The position numbers were made by a program, and so were the translations under genes. The notes beneath the pieces are model-generated. The model did not search any database, was not told where the DNA came from, and was given only the letters and a program-made list of their open reading frames with translations. DNA of 64,000 nucleotides, from contig OY987266.1 of NCBI GenBank assembly GCA_963920665.1, forward strand, positions 25,160,248 through 25,224,247. Direction: 5' to 3'. This document shows positions 11,447 to 25,366 of the stretch, piece after piece. Origin of the DNA: Straminergon stramineum (taxonomy: Eukaryota; Streptophyta; Bryopsida; Hypnales; Calliergonaceae). Position 1 is the stretch's first letter; every line of letters starts with the position of its first letter.

Positions 11447-12664
11447 CACTAGAAGAAAATCATGTCCGCTACAACCGACTGCCCTGCAACTACTATCCTA
11501 TGCAACTGCCCTACAACTACAATCCTCTATATTTGCACCAACTTTGACATAGTGAAACTACAGTTGCAAAATAGTCGCACAATGTAGTTATAGTTACAAG
11601 AATGTAACAGAAGAATTGATGTGAGGTATTTTACATCCAATATTCATCAAAATTGTCGACGTGGACAATTTTACATTTTGTAGAGTCCTATGTGTCTATC
11701 TACAATTGCTTATGATCTAAATTTGATATCAATTCAATTAGAAAGCAACTCAAGTGCAACTCGAGTGCAACTAGATTGCAACTAGAAAGCAATTAGACTA
11801 CAAATAGACTACAAATAGACTACAACTACAATTCGACTAAAGTTTGTCTAAAAAATGACTAGACTTCAACTACAAAACAACTGGCATGCAACTACAAACC
11901 AAGTAAATTGCAACTAGAAAACAACTAGCTTGCAACTATAAAACAATTAAAATGCAACTACTACTAAGTCTTTTATTAATTGTCCCATATCAATTGTTAA
12001 GAATACAATTAAGTTACACATATAAGAATTGTAAGTTATAGCAATCTTGTGTAATGAATTTTGATTATGAAATTCTAATATTTCTACATGTTGTAGATTT
12101 TTACACTTTGTAGATATCTACAAATTGTAGAAATCTATAAATTGTAGATTTCTACGATTTGTAGATCTCTACAACTTATAGATTTCTACAATTTGTAGAT
12201 TTCTATAATCTACAAATATTTAAAAATTTAAGAAATTTTTGGATTTGGCAATGTAAAAAAAAGATAGATATGAAATTCTAAATCTACATATCTATGAATT
12301 ATAGACAAGTTGTACATTAGTTGGAAACTAGTTGCAGACTAGTTGTATACCAATCGCAAACTAGTTGCAAACTAGTTGCACACCAATCGCAAACTAGTTG
12401 CATACTAGTTGCACGTCAGTCGTAATCTAGTCGCATATAAATAACTTCCACATTAGCAACCACGTCACAGGAGTTCATCAACGAACTTCCAAGTAGGTTG
12501 TCGGATGAGAAACAACCTTGGAAATTTTTCCAACTGCTTTGCAACTAGTGCAACTTGTCCACTGCAACTGCGGGCTCTTTTTTGTCACCTAGTTGCAAAC
12601 GTCTCATGCAACTACAAAACTAGTTGCAAACTGTAGTCGCAAAACCTCTTGTTTTCTTCTAGTG
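11447..12664. mobile_element. Non-autonomous CACTA (En/Spm) element, 1,218 bp
   Basis: The termini are CACTAGAAGAAAA on the left and its inverse ending CTTCTAGTG on the right. A 3-bp target duplication AAT flanks the element (11,444-11,446 and 12,665-12,667), as expected for CACTA transposons. Both subterminal zones are packed with the short word GCAACTA (forward on the left, TAGTTGC on the right; more than twenty in total), the usual arrangement of transposase-binding subterminal repeats in this superfamily. The interior (about 12,000-12,290) is AT-rich with repeated TTGTAGAT/ATCTACAA words. No transposase frame is present, so it would need a helper. Confidence 0.92.
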
Positions 12665-12667
12665 AAT

Positions 12668-13319
12668 ATCAAGGTGTTGATTACTTAATTTCTATACATT
12701 CCCAAAATTTGACAATTTTTGAATAGGGTGTTTTTGACAATTTTTGACTAGGAAGTTAGGAAGTTATTTTGAAACACTCTTAAAACAATTTTGAAAGAAG
12801 ATATCTAAATCCCCAAATCTTTGCAATAATTTTTATTTAAACATTTTGAAAAAAAGGATATCTTCTCCATACATTAGAGTTTCTATCAACCAATCTTTGC
12901 ACCCTTATTTTGTAAAAATTCATTACAAAATGTATTTCAAAACTATCATTTCAATAATACTTTCTCTATGTGCACAATATCCATAAAAAATGCAATCCTA
13001 GCTCCAAGATCATTGGAGTACCAATAGTGAGAAAATGCATAAGGCCACAAAGATTTTCACAAGACCAGTGCTTGATCAAGGATTACAGTTGAAGTAAAGA
13101 GAGCTTGGATTGTTAGAGTCTACGATTTTTTCTCTTGAGTCCTCATCCATAAAGTTCATCCAAAGCATATGATGAGGAATTAAAGTAAGCTATAGTATCA
13201 ATGTATCATGTATTGATTTGTCATTTGACCATTTGCCATCAAGAAAAAATTTGATGGTTTGAAGGAATTGCTTCATTGACATTTAGTCAACACAAAAGGT
13301 GGAGAGGTCATTTTTATAA
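12668..13319. other. Gene-free AT-rich stretch
   Basis: No supported gene or RNA; A/T-rich throughout. Confidence 0.5.
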
Positions 13320-13652
13320 TGATTGGGCTTATGCACACTATGTCCTTTAAGGCTTCACCCTCCTATTTTTTTGGTGACCAATTTTTTAGATTTGACTTGT
13401 GAAAAGAGGATTGAAAGACTTTGAATCACTTTCAACAATTTTAACACCCTGATAATCAAACATTATAATCTTTTAATCTATACATGATATTGTTTTTTTG
13501 TTTTTTTTCCCATGTGATCTCTGACATATCCAATATGCATTTGTATAGTTACAATTCCAAAAAAAGTTGATAAAACTTATCCAAATGTTGAGTTTTTGTT
13601 TAATTTAGAGCAAATTTCAAGGAGCTCAAAAAAGGCCTTGGGCATTTCGGGG
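13320..13652 (+). mobile_element. TTAA element family C, truncated 3' part (C1)
   Basis: This matches the second half of the intact family C element at 16,426-17,062, including the TGACCAATTTTTTAGA word and the end GGCATTTCGGGG. It ends at TTAG where TTAA is expected, one base changed. The left half is missing. Confidence 0.75.
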
Positions 13653-16421
13653 TTAGGATATAATTGGACGTGCAAGTGATGTTCGGCAACGTACACGTAC
13701 CACTCCACCATTGTGATGACGGGAAGCGGCTACTGGAAAAATGCAGGGACTGTACGTGTACTCGTGCGGAGCTGAAGATTGTGAGGGCCGGATGGGTGGT
13801 GCTGCGGGGCCTTCTAAGGAAGACCAATAACATAATTCACTGGTGCTGCTGTCTAGTGACATAAAAAGAGTTGAGCCCTCCTTCAGTTACTTAAAAAACT
13901 GGCATCCCAGTTGAGCCCTGAGCCATGTCTTGTCATGAGCCACCTTCCAATTCTGCAACATATACATACCTGTAGAATTTTGAACTCCCGGCCCTGGCAT
14001 GGGATTTTATTGGTATATACTGTATGTGCTTCTCGATCAATAGTGCGGGACATGATCGCCGTTTGCGCCTAGACTGGGTAGCTGTATTACGGACTCCGAC
14101 GCTCCAATCGAATCCCAGCTAATTCTATCAAAGGTGCCCGAAAGTCATGCCGGCGGTAGCCACGTACATAGTTTGATTGATTCTGCAGGAAATGGAGTTG
14201 CGGCCTCACGGGAATCGTCTGTCAGTCACTCCAAGGCTCCCAAGGCAAGCAGGGATCTTAACTTCGATGCTGCACCAAAAGAGACTTCACTACTGCAAAT
14301 AGTTCAAAGGACTCAAGCTTAAGATTTTTGTAAGGTTTTATTCCTGTCACTCAGTCGCCCGCGCCGGAGCCGGACTCAATTGTTAATACTCCTTTGAAAT
14401 GGAATGATAACTTCACTTTCCAATGGCTAGAAAAAAATGACTTGTTTGGCTAGCTGTAGATTCTGCTACAGAGCCAATAGAGTACAGTCGTGGTCAGTCC
14501 AAATACGTCTGCTTCTCCGACCTTGTGCTGGTCCTTGCTCTCTGAGAAATATATATTTCAATATCAGTGTGATCATACAACGATTTATACAACGGTATCT
14601 CTGTCAAACTTGTTCCATCACCATTCATGCCCCTTCAGTTGGATCTGCCTATAACAAGTTTTTCGTGGACCAAATATGAGTATTTACCAACGAAACAAAT
14701 TCTCTTTCAACTATGCAACTTGTAACCCATAAACTAGTACACGCAAGCCAAGCCCTGGGGGCTTGATTTCAAGTGAATCTTTGACAAAAAGTGAATTTTA
14801 GATTTTAGTGAAATGTTTCAATCTGTTGGATGCACTTCAATAGAGAATAAGGCTTACCAAGCATTGCTTGTAGGCTACAAAATTAAAAAATTATTCTTTG
14901 ATCAATTCTATATGTCTACAAAAACCTTAGGCAAGGAGCAAGACTCATGCTTTGCTTCAAAGAGATTTTTGATTCCCCTTTGGATTGCCTGCTAGGCCAT
15001 CAAATGATGTTTACTCCCTTCACTTTTCCCTTTACTGCAACTTTATTCCAACTTGGTCTTTGCTTCGATTTCTTGCTCTATTCTCCAACTTGGAACAATA
15101 TCTTCTTGATACTTACATAGGCAATAGCCAACCCAACTAGAACATATAGCTTACTAACTTCTTCAACTAGGACTTATAACAACTATTGCACATACTACTT
15201 GAACACACATTTTAATTGAGAAACTATCAAATTCAAATCAAACAACTCATATAAATTCCAACTAGAACAACAATAGATACATTCATTCAACCCCTATTTG
15301 ACAATTCTTAGAATATCCACTACATGTTCAAATTTGGTTTTACACTATAAATGACATAGTGAAATTCTCAATTATATATTCAACAAATTTCTCAGCTTCT
15401 ACTTACAACAACAAAGACAAAGAATTATTATCCAACTAATTTATCTTTTAATTCCAGATAGAGTTAGCATCCAATTTGGTAAGAAAAAAAACCCTGAATA
15501 CAAATACAAGCACAAAACACTTTCCAATTTGAAATTTAAGTACACAAAATAGATATTCATATTCTAGCAGTGATAAAACCAAATAGACACTAACTCGGTA
15601 GTGCGCGAGTGCGCACACACACATATATATATTCTAATTGAACATGTGCAATCAAGCAATCAATTCCCACTTGGTATCAATATAGACACATGGAAATGAT
15701 AAGAATTCTAACTTGGCTACACAACATGTCAACTCACAATACATGCACAGACACAACTCCAACTCAAATATCAACAATCAATTGGAACTCATAATTAATC
15801 CGCCGGTCAAACGAATATGAGGCTAACGGAATGGATTTTGATTTTTACGAATGACGACATTCGTGCAGACATAGACACTTAATTACTGAATATGTCGATC
15901 GATAAGTAGAGCATTGGTAGTATTCCATAGAAATTCTACATCCCTGATCTAGAGGGGGAATTACAACAGCACGGGGAACTGATAGACATACATATCATGA
16001 GTTTTATGAAAAAGCTAAGTTTTGCAATCTCTCTGCATGTAATAATATGGGATTTGCTGAGTTCCACCTCATTGTTAATTAAACGATGGACTCACGTGCT
16101 GACGTGCCCAGTCACGTACGTGACATTACTTAGCTACTGGTTTCAAACTGGTTTCTTTCTAAACTTCAGTGACTGTAAATACAGTCATGTTGTTGACGTA
16201 CGTCTTCCACATGAATTGCAACCGGGAGTATGACTGCTGAATTTTTGACAAAGTTGAGGTTTTAGCTGGAATGTGTGATGTTCAGGTAAACCGGTAGAGA
16301 GTTAGTGAGTGAGAATTATTCAGACAAGCTAGCACGGGTCGAAATGCCTATTGCGTACGTGGTCAGAGAAGTCCGCAAATCATTCACGAGGGACTCAGGA
16401 ACTCCTTGATTCATTGGTTCC
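13653..16421. other. Intergenic; possible exon relic and short microsatellite
   Basis: 13,653-14,700 is richer in GC and CpG. An open frame at 14,134-14,322 (62 aa, hydrophilic) has an acceptor-like TGATTCTGCAG just inside it and might be a terminal exon, but I recognise no domain. 14,980-15,780 is AT-rich and unassigned. A compound microsatellite (CA)n(TA)n lies at about 15,612-15,632. Nothing else is supported. Confidence 0.45.
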
Positions 16422-16425
16422 TTAA

Positions 16426-17062
16426 CCCCTAAATGCCCAAGGCACCAGATTCTGGTGTTGTGAAAACTTTGAAGTTAAGTAAAATCCAACCAAATTGCTA
16501 TTATTAGTAGTTTATATTTTTGGAGAATTCTTTTTGAAGTTTAGTTTTAGGATCAAAAAGTTGATCTGAAAAATAAAGGATTATGATTTTTCTATTGAAG
16601 ATTTAGTGCAAGGATGCCAATTGCAATCTTGACTTCTCGTAGTGTTGAGGGCTCTTGAAAATTAGCCTCAAATACACTAGATCTTGGAGGCAAAATCGCA
16701 TTAGAAATTCATTTAAAAAAATTGTAGAATAGATTTTGAAAAACCGTAAATTGAATGGGGTTGTGCATGCTAGGCCCTATAACCTCATATTTTTTTAGTG
16801 ACCAAATTTTTAGAGTTGACATGCAAAAAGTGAATTGAAAAATTTTCACAGTTTTTACACCTTCATGATCAAACATTATAATCTTTCGATCTATAAGTGA
16901 TATTGTTATGTTTTCTTTTCCTATGTGATCTCTAACATGTCTAATTTGACTTTATACGGTTATGATTCAAAAAAAATTGGTACAACTTATGAAAATGTTG
17001 ACTTTTTGTTCAATTTAGATCAAATTTCCAGGAGCTCCAAACAGGCCCTGGGCATTTAGGGG
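16426..17062 (+). mobile_element. TTAA element family C, intact copy C2 (637 bp)
   Basis: Flanked by TTAA at 16,422-16,425 and 17,063-17,066. The termini are CCCCTAAATGCCCAAGGC and, reversed, CCCCTAAATGCCCAGGGC, an inverted repeat of about 18 bp with one mismatch. No significant ORF. Relatives occur at 13,320, 21,613, 25,367 and 33,212. TTAA duplication with a CCCC-first terminus fits a non-autonomous piggyBac-like element. Confidence 0.88.
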
Positions 17063-17144
17063 TTAAGGCAGTACAAATTAATGTGGAACTGTACAACAAA
17101 TCGAAGAACACGTACGTGGACTGGTAGTTCTAGAGACCCTATCA

Positions 17145-17288
17145 ATGACTCAGAAATCGGTACACACGAAGTTCAACACCTTGTCAGGATCTGCAGGCGT
17201 AGGTTTCGTGGCTTACATGTCGGGGCCTCATGGAGCAATGGAGGAACCAATGAACGGAATGAACCTCTCCAAAGCTCCAGACCCTTAA
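17145..17288 (+). CDS. Exon-like short ORF (47 aa), hypothetical
   Basis: Starts at an ATG and ends at TAA, encoding a Gly/Met-rich peptide (contains SGSAGVGFVAYMSG). The composition is unlike the surrounding AT-rich DNA, and the reading frame is cleaner than the longer overlapping frame. It could be a terminal exon or a chance frame; no family is recognised. Confidence 0.25.
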   Translation: MTQKSVHTKFNTLSGSAGVGFVAYMSGPHGAMEEPMNGMNLSKAPDP

Positions 17289-17492
17289 TACGGAGTATAA
17301 GTTAAGTCCTCTTTACACTAAAATTTCAAGTGTTTAGGGGAGACAGTGGACCAATTGCAGGGTGAGGAAAATTCCAGCGAACGAGAGCTTTGAAAACCTA
17401 GAAGACCATGCCAAAGAATGTCACTTTACACTAAAATTTTCAGCCTAAAGCTAAAGAATCCGACTTCAGAGGCAAAGAGGAGAGAATGATGT

Positions 17493-17877
17493 CATTAGAG
17501 AAAGTTTGGACTCTCCGGAGGGCTGCCAGGAAGTGCCGTTAGGGACCCTCACTGTATTACATTTATTTTGCTTGAAAATTTTTTCCCCTATTTCTACACT
17601 TCGTCACTTCCAAATGTCAGAGCATTCATTGTGAAGTACTATTAGTTAGGATGGTGACAAGTGTTGTTTTGATATTTGAAAGCACCCCGAAGCACCTCCC
17701 TCTGACAATTGTGGAATAAAAAATTGAAATATACTTTTAGAACTCCCGATATTCACACAAGGTGAATCTTTGTTTTGTCAGAAAATTCCCTCTCTTGAGT
17801 AGCTTCAATAGGCTCCAGAAATAGACTGGTTTGTCAAACCCTGACAGCCCTCCAGAGAGTCCAAACTTTCTCTAATG
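17493..17877. mobile_element. MITE with about 36-bp inverted termini (385 bp)
   Basis: The left end CATTAGAGAAAGTTTGGACT and the inverse at the right end continue as CTCYGGAGGGCTG(C/T)CAGG, near-perfect over about 36 bp. The interior is AT-rich without ORFs. I could not define a target duplication, so the superfamily is open. Confidence 0.8.
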
Positions 17878-18192
17878 AGACAACTCTGTTGTCCATCATG
17901 GAAATAAATGTGCAATCATGTATTTTGACTCCCGCAGATTCCCAGAATCAATATGGCTTGACACAAATATGGGGTTCCTTGAGCAAAAATGCTCATACTC
18001 AACCATTACAAAAAAATTCAAGTTACAAGCATTTCAATTTTAGGTATAATGTATTAAAAAACATAGGTAAGATATGTACCAAGTTTTTTTTGTCAAAGTG
18101 TATTACTTATGTTGTACTATGCTTGTAGCTTTGAAAATTCCTATTGGTTCATATGAATTGAATTTATTGTATTAGAAAAAAAATCAGACCTC
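17878..18192. other. Short unassigned stretch
   Basis: AT-rich, no gene or repeat recognised. Confidence 0.5.
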
Positions 18193-18384
18193 TACACTGA
18201 ATAGGGGTATTTAGGGGACCCATACTAATTAATCGACATTCCACACTATATAAATATCTACCTTTATTGTACACCAATAGTTATTGAAGTGTCCAGGGAA
18301 TGTACATCATGTTTCAAACATCTACAGTTTTCTACAATCAATCCTTTTAATTTTTTGGTCCCCTTAATCCCCCTATTTAGTATA
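18193..18384. mobile_element. Small MITE with TA-flanked inverted ends (about 190 bp)
   Basis: Left TACACTGAATAGGGGTATTT continuing AGGGGACC; the right end, read inverted, is TACTAAATAGGGGGATTAAG continuing GGGACC. The terminal TA pairs could be a TA target duplication of Tc1/mariner type. No ORF. Confidence 0.6.
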
Positions 18385-19189
18385 GAAGGTTGCCAACAAG
18401 TGACATCCTTGAGGACTTCGACACCTCCACTAGCCCTATAGAATCTTACTAATTGTGAGTTCAATTTGTCTGACTTTCACAAAGGTGAAGTCAAGACTTA
18501 ATAATCAGGGTGCATTAGAGTACAAGGTGTTAAACAATTAACCCTAAATCAGAGGCTTGATTATTAATCAATTCAATGTATAAGTTTTTGAAAGAATAGA
18601 AAATATCCAAAATATAATCCTATTATCATGTATTATCAAGAATTTTTTTTGTAGTATATGAAAGACTTATTTCATTGACATGTGGTGAGCTTGAAGTAAT
18701 AAGAGGTCATTCTTATTATTAAATTAGTTGTCCATCGTGAATCCTAAAAGGATATGGGATAAATTGAAGATGAGAGCTTCACCGCTCTTGTTCAAACATA
18801 GGAACTGTACTCAAAGTAGAATTTCAAACCTCATTTTGGTATAGTAGAATAATTTTATTGCAAAATATTTTAGACTTAGTTTATGTGGAAAATCAAGCTA
18901 ACTTTCATCTTCAAAAATTCATTTGATAATTAGAGACTTTAATAAAAAAATTATGAACAAATTTCAAAGAGGGGTTGGAAGGGTAATTTTTTTTCTAACT
19001 TTGATGCACCTTGATGTTAAAGTGTAAGGTGCATCAGAATAAAAGGTGTTTAACAATGAATCCTAAATGTACCTAAGGTATAAGATGTTTAATAATTAGT
19101 GCTAAGGTGCATCAAAGTTAGAATACACCTCCAATACTATAATTTTGAGCCACCCTATACATTGACAACCATCTGACATCCCAACGTAA
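18385..19189. other. Repeat-derived, gene-free
   Basis: The word AAGGTGCATCA (and inverse TGATGCACCTT) recurs between about 18,510 and 19,115 next to AAGGTGTTTAACAAT, suggesting a decayed inverted-repeat element. About 18,810-18,880 is a direct-orientation relative of 36,510-36,570. No gene. Confidence 0.45.
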
Positions 19190-20057
19190 AGTGAACAGTA
19201 ATAAGGAAAAAATCAATGGAAGTGCAAAATAAAGTGTAACTTTTGGGGTCCTTTGAGGGCTTTCTAGTAATCCTCTAAAGGTCCATTTTTTCTCTAATCG
19301 AATTGCCTTTAGGAATTAAAACCAAAATACAATTAAAGCAATTTATTGGAATCTCCAAAATTTATTTTGAAGGGCTCTTCTTGAGTTCATAATGTTTCTA
19401 GTGTTTCCCACTAAAATAAATAAGATGACTTCTAAATTATTATTAAACAAAATAGTGGATGGAAAAGGGAAAGAATCTAAAAATTAGCCATTGTTACGTG
19501 CTTCTTTAAGAATGATAGAATAGTATTTTTTTAATGTTTAAGGAGAATTTTATTAAAATGGTGCCATTCTCCAACTTTGACACTTATATGGTTTAGACCA
19601 CACGGTCTAAAAATGGCATATTGAAATATACCATTTGAATGAAATTCCCTATGTTTACTAATATGTATAGAAAATAGTTTCTTTAGCACTTAGTCACCTA
19701 TATAGAGGCCATGGATTTTATAATCTTTAGGTGCTTTTGCATCATAATTGTGAACCTTCTAGAGGAATGTATATCCAATAGATTTCCTTTGAATCATTAA
19801 GTTTGGGTTCTTGACAATACTAAAAACTATAAAAAAATATCAAGAATGACAAAATTAGCAAAAATTTTGCCTTTTATATAAAAAATATTTTTTGAAAAAT
19901 CTAAAAAATGAAAATTGATATAAGAAAGGTACTATAAATTTCTACTCTAAATTTCAAATTTGTCCACTAATTTTAACATAAAACTTTATGTCCTATACAT
20001 AGAACATAGCCTTCAATGACTTTGGGGCCAATGATTATCTTCAATCAAGCTTGTATT

Positions 20058-20800
20058 GGGTGATTACAAGAAACACTTCATGTTTTTGGTTCAAAAACCT
20101 GATTTTTGACCGTAGGACTAGCAGTACTATGGACTACTATCAATTTGCATGTTAGACTGCGCCTACAAATTTCAACTAACGATTTGGGGTACCTACAAAT
20201 TTGAATCGCCTACAAATTTCAATTGTTGATTCAGTACTATATAGTATTATAGAAGCCACTGGAAGCAAAAAATGGTAGAAAAGGGATCTATAGACCTTTT
20301 CATTTTTAGCAATTCCAAAAAAATTCCAAAAAATTCCAAAAAAAACAACATTTTTGTAGACAAGCCTACTTTCACATTGCACCAAAAAATTCTTCAAGGA
20401 AAATTTTCTCTTAACCAAAAAATGTGCATGAACAATAGTCACTTTGGCCCCACCTAGACACCTCATGCAAAGGTTTTTTGCAGAAAACTCTTCGTCTTTA
20501 ATTGGAATGCAAGTACACCTCCAACTTCTCTAATTTGTGTCTTCCATTTCGCATTTTTGGGTACAACTTTAGACCCACCCACCCCCGTAATGGCCAAGGT
20601 AGACACCCAATTGGGGGCACCTTAAAAATAATAAAGTAATTTTTTTTTTAAAAATATTACAAAATGTGTGAAACTTTTATGTGTACCTTCATTCCAAATT
20701 TCAAGACAAACGGACTTACAATGCCAAAGTTATGACCAAAAAATCATGTGTCTAAGGGCAAGGGGACAAAAAATAGGACAAGTGTTTCTTGCAATCACCC
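20058..20800. mobile_element. TIR transposon, 743 bp, with empty site in the other arm
   Basis: The termini are GGGTGATTACAAGAAACACT and, at the right, the inverse with one mismatch. It is flanked by TATT on both sides (20,054-20,057 and 20,801-20,804). The inverted counterpart at about 34,660-34,680 has the same flanks without the element: taking out the element plus one TATT gives a 17-base site that aligns with no length difference. So insertion happened after the duplication and made a 4-bp duplication. No transposase ORF. A 5'-truncated relative lies at 46,077-46,601. Confidence 0.87.
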
Positions 20801-21612
20801 TATTTTTATGATGTTAAAACTAAATGCCAAAAATCTCATCATAGAAAACAAATGCAAAGCCATCCAAAAATCCAAAGCTAAAAATGGCATGCTAAAAGCC
20901 TTGGTTCAAAACTTCTTGGTGGGCTTCCTACCAACATCTTCATTCCAAAGACTTTGCACAAAAAACATGGATCCCAAACCTTGATCAAATAACCTCATTC
21001 TAAAAGTATAGTAACCAAAACTACTTGCCAAAAATCTCATTCTAATTAGAAAAATGAATATTAAAGCTCCTTCTCCAATCAATCATAAACATTTGAATTG
21101 GTATTTGGGTCCACTTTTTAGTTTTGATTTAATAATTAAGTCTTGTGCACATAGTTTAGTTGAAAACTAAACTCAATTGCAACCTAACCTAGTTGAGTTG
21201 CATTAATTAAAGGCCCTACTATAAGTTGAGTTTTCAAAGACTCTTTTGAAACAAAATACAATGAATTATATCATGAATTGGATTGTTAATTGTGGACCAT
21301 TTACTAGGTTCATTCTTGTTCTCTTATCTAATTGAATTTTCGAACTCAACCTCAACTCATAGTAAATTCAATTAATTGTTTGTGCTTAGGATATATATAT
21401 TTAAAACCAAGAATGCACAAGTGAAACCAAGATGCCATCAATATACTCTAGGCTATAATGCTTCTTGAAGCAATTAAGGCCCATTACATCCTATTCCAAT
21501 GTTCTTGTCAAATGAATTATAGAATCTAAAAAATCTCAATAAAGTTTAAGGGCATGGTTGAAGTAATGAGCAACACTCCAAAATTCCATGCCAGAATAGT
21601 CAATTCTTTTAA

Positions 21613-22217
21613 CCCTAAATGTATGAGGGACCAAATTCTAGTGTAGACAATACTTTGAAGTTAAATAACCTTACCAAATTACTATTTTTAGTAGCTTATA
21701 TTTTTCAGAAATTATTTGTAAAGTCTAGTTTTAGTGTTAGAAATCTGATTTCAAAAAGGAATGATTATGATTCTTCTATTTAAGATTTTGTGCAATGATG
21801 CCCATGACAATCTCTATTTTCTAGTGCTGAGGGCTCTTGTAAATGATACTAGCAAATACACTAGATCTTGGAGAAAAATTCACATTAAATATTAATTTTG
21901 AAAACTATAACGTAGATTTTCAGAACATATATATTATATGGGGTTTGTGCATGTTCTGCCCTTTGACCTTATATGTTTTTGGTGACCAATTTTTTAGATT
22001 TGACATGTGAACAGAAGATTGAAAGACTTCAAATCACTTTCACAATTTTGACACCCTCATGATCAAACATTATAATCTTTCAATCTATGTGATCTCTGAC
22101 ATGTCAAGTTTGAAATTCTATGGTTACAATACAAAAAAATTGGTAAAACTTGTCAAAATGTTGTCTTAATGTCCAATTTAGAGCAAATTCCAAGAATGCC
22201 TTGGGGGCATTCAGGGG
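21613..22217 (+). mobile_element. TTAA element family C, copy C3
   Basis: TTAA at 21,609-21,612 is followed by CCCTAAATGTATGAGGGAC; the right end GGGGGCATTCAGGGG is followed by TTCA, a one-base decay of TTAA that is shared by the mirror copy at 33,208-33,211. The insertion therefore predates the inverted duplication. Its right terminus coincides with the point where the core arms become identical. Confidence 0.8.
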
Positions 22218-23557
22218 TTCAGTTCGGGTGGCGATGCTCTGAGGTTGATATTTGATACAACACAAACAACGCCAATCTCCTGCTGGCCCACTTACCCTAT
22301 GCACATCATCAAGAGATAAGTTAAGTTTGGGAAAACACACGCCCTCCAACTCAAGCAAGATGGTTTCACATACAATATTTGCGATGAGGCTTACCACACT
22401 CCAATCTGTACCACACATTTGATCACCTCAGGGTCCCCGAGAGTACATCTACCCCAAATCGTCGTGACGAGGGAAGCCCGAAGTAAAGCTACTCCGTACT
22501 AGTGAATCGCTTCACAAAATAGCTGTGGACACCCAGGAGCAGATGTCATGCTAATTCATTCCTTCAACAGGCAATATCACAATTAGGAAATTTCAGAGAA
22601 GCCGGATGTCAAGTGATGTGGCTACAGCACTGGAACTTGGAAACATGGGTGACCTGAGAAAGAATTCTGCAATTCACCATTCGGTGTGCAGACAACATTT
22701 CCCAGAACACCAATGGAAAACTGAAGCCTCAGGAGTCACGTACTGCCAGATTGTCCCATCTGAAGTGCATTGAAAATCCCCCATCCTACCTCTGGTGGCG
22801 TCAAAAACGATCTCAGCCAAAAACTGTGTAATCCATTGGCAAAAAATTGAAGCTTGAAACATGTAAAATCTCCCAAAATTTTGAGTAAACTGGTGGACGA
22901 CACTCATTAGCAAAGAGACGTTTCAGAAGTAAGCATTTGTAAGGGTGTGCAACGCTCATACACAAATTCAAAACTCCAAAGCTCTTACATAGGCACTGCA
23001 CAGATGTACTGTGTACCGACACCTCCACTGTAAAGCAAGAAAGAAAAATTCCAGTGTTCTAAATTCACCAAGAAGCAGAGACTATCTAAGAACCAAAGCC
23101 ACAGGCACAGTCAAGAATTAAAAAATCATCTGCGTCACAGAGAATGTACGAACTCACCTCAGAAAAACATAATTCTAGTTGCAGAACATCCAACACACAT
23201 AACAGAGCCCGTAGGAAGCAGACATCATGGACATAGACATATACACAATTCCGGGAAATAGCCTAATAGGATCTATCATCGTCTCAACATCCTCTCAGCC
23301 ATCCTGACATTCCGTCGCCATATTCTTCAAGCAGCTTAAAGCAACACCAAACCCACATTCACCGCAAAGATACATGAACTGGAAGCAAGACCTGCACGAG
23401 CAAACTTCAACAATTTTGAAACGATAGTTCGAATGCGGGTCCTCCCTCATCACTGATTGTATTCATCGTCAAAAAGTACACGTCCAAGACATAAAATCCA
23501 TCACCGCTAACTTCCTCCATCGCAGATGCCACCAACACGCTGACCTCCACTCCTCTC

Positions 23558-24691
<1,134 letters not shown>

Positions 24692-24794
24692 GGCTGATGG
24701 AGGAATGAGGTGCAAAACCCCCGAAGAGACTTGCGAGGGAGCAAGAGAGAAAAGGAGGAATGACGTCGCACCCCCCTGTCCTAAACCCAGCGAA

Positions 24795-24835
24795 CGACGC
24801 AGCTCGAAACCCTAATTCCAGAATGAGAGAGACGA
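24795..24835 (-). promoter_or_regulatory. Telo-box-containing 5' region of RPL8 copy A
   Basis: On the minus strand, GGAATTAGGGTTTCGAGC lies about 120 bp upstream of the start codon. The AGGGTTT telo box is a known promoter or leader element of plant ribosomal protein genes. Mirrored exactly upstream of copy B. The transcription start itself is not determined. Confidence 0.5.
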
Positions 24836-25366
24836 TGTTCCCTTTCGCGTTCCCTTGCGTCGCCTCCAACATTTGCATCACGTCAATGACTGAGAAGTGG
24901 CCTTTGCAAAACTGATTATTAATTCCACAAAAGTTCAAAACAAATACGGAGTACCGTATTGAAGGACTTTGGTTTGTTTAGGCTGCTTCTTCCATGTCAA
25001 GTAAAAGAAATTTGAAATATGTTTTGAGGTATCCTACCTGGAAGGAAAAAGAGATCAAAGTTACAAAAAATATTCTACTTACACCTCATTTCATGTAAGT
25101 GACAAAAAAATTTCATTTCATAGAGCAAGATACAACAAGAATGATGTAACCGTGGAGCTTTGTCATAAGTTAATCTATTGACCACTTAGACCCCACATCC
25201 CCACTCCGGCAAAAATCCTAACCATGTTGTGGAGTGTAAATGTGATTGTAGATGGAGATTGGAAACTCAAACTCAAAAACCAAAGTCAATGCCATAGAGT
25301 AGGAGTACCTTAATGTAACAACAATCATTTTTGGACCCCTAAAAATTTTCCTAAAGCGAGGGAAAA

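Larger units (their letters stand above)
19190..22217. repeat. Outer left arm of RPL8 inverted duplication (diverged)
   Basis: The sequence is the inverted counterpart of about 33,212-35,535, traceable through many short matched blocks, for example the block around 19,240-19,440 with 35,290-35,480. Identity is clearly lower than in the core arm, with frequent substitutions and indels. It contains a 743-bp transposon at 20,058 that is absent from the other arm, and a family C element whose counterpart is present in both arms. Confidence 0.85.

Noticed and set aside
13664..13864. NAC-domain-like GYWK word in the frame near 13,720
   Set aside because: Only a few residues match and the surrounding frame has stops; this is chance similarity.
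22104..23028. Small ORFs in the 3' flank of RPL8 repeated in both arms
   Set aside because: Their duplication follows from the inverted repeat; there are no domains and the first runs into a transposon end where the two arms differ.
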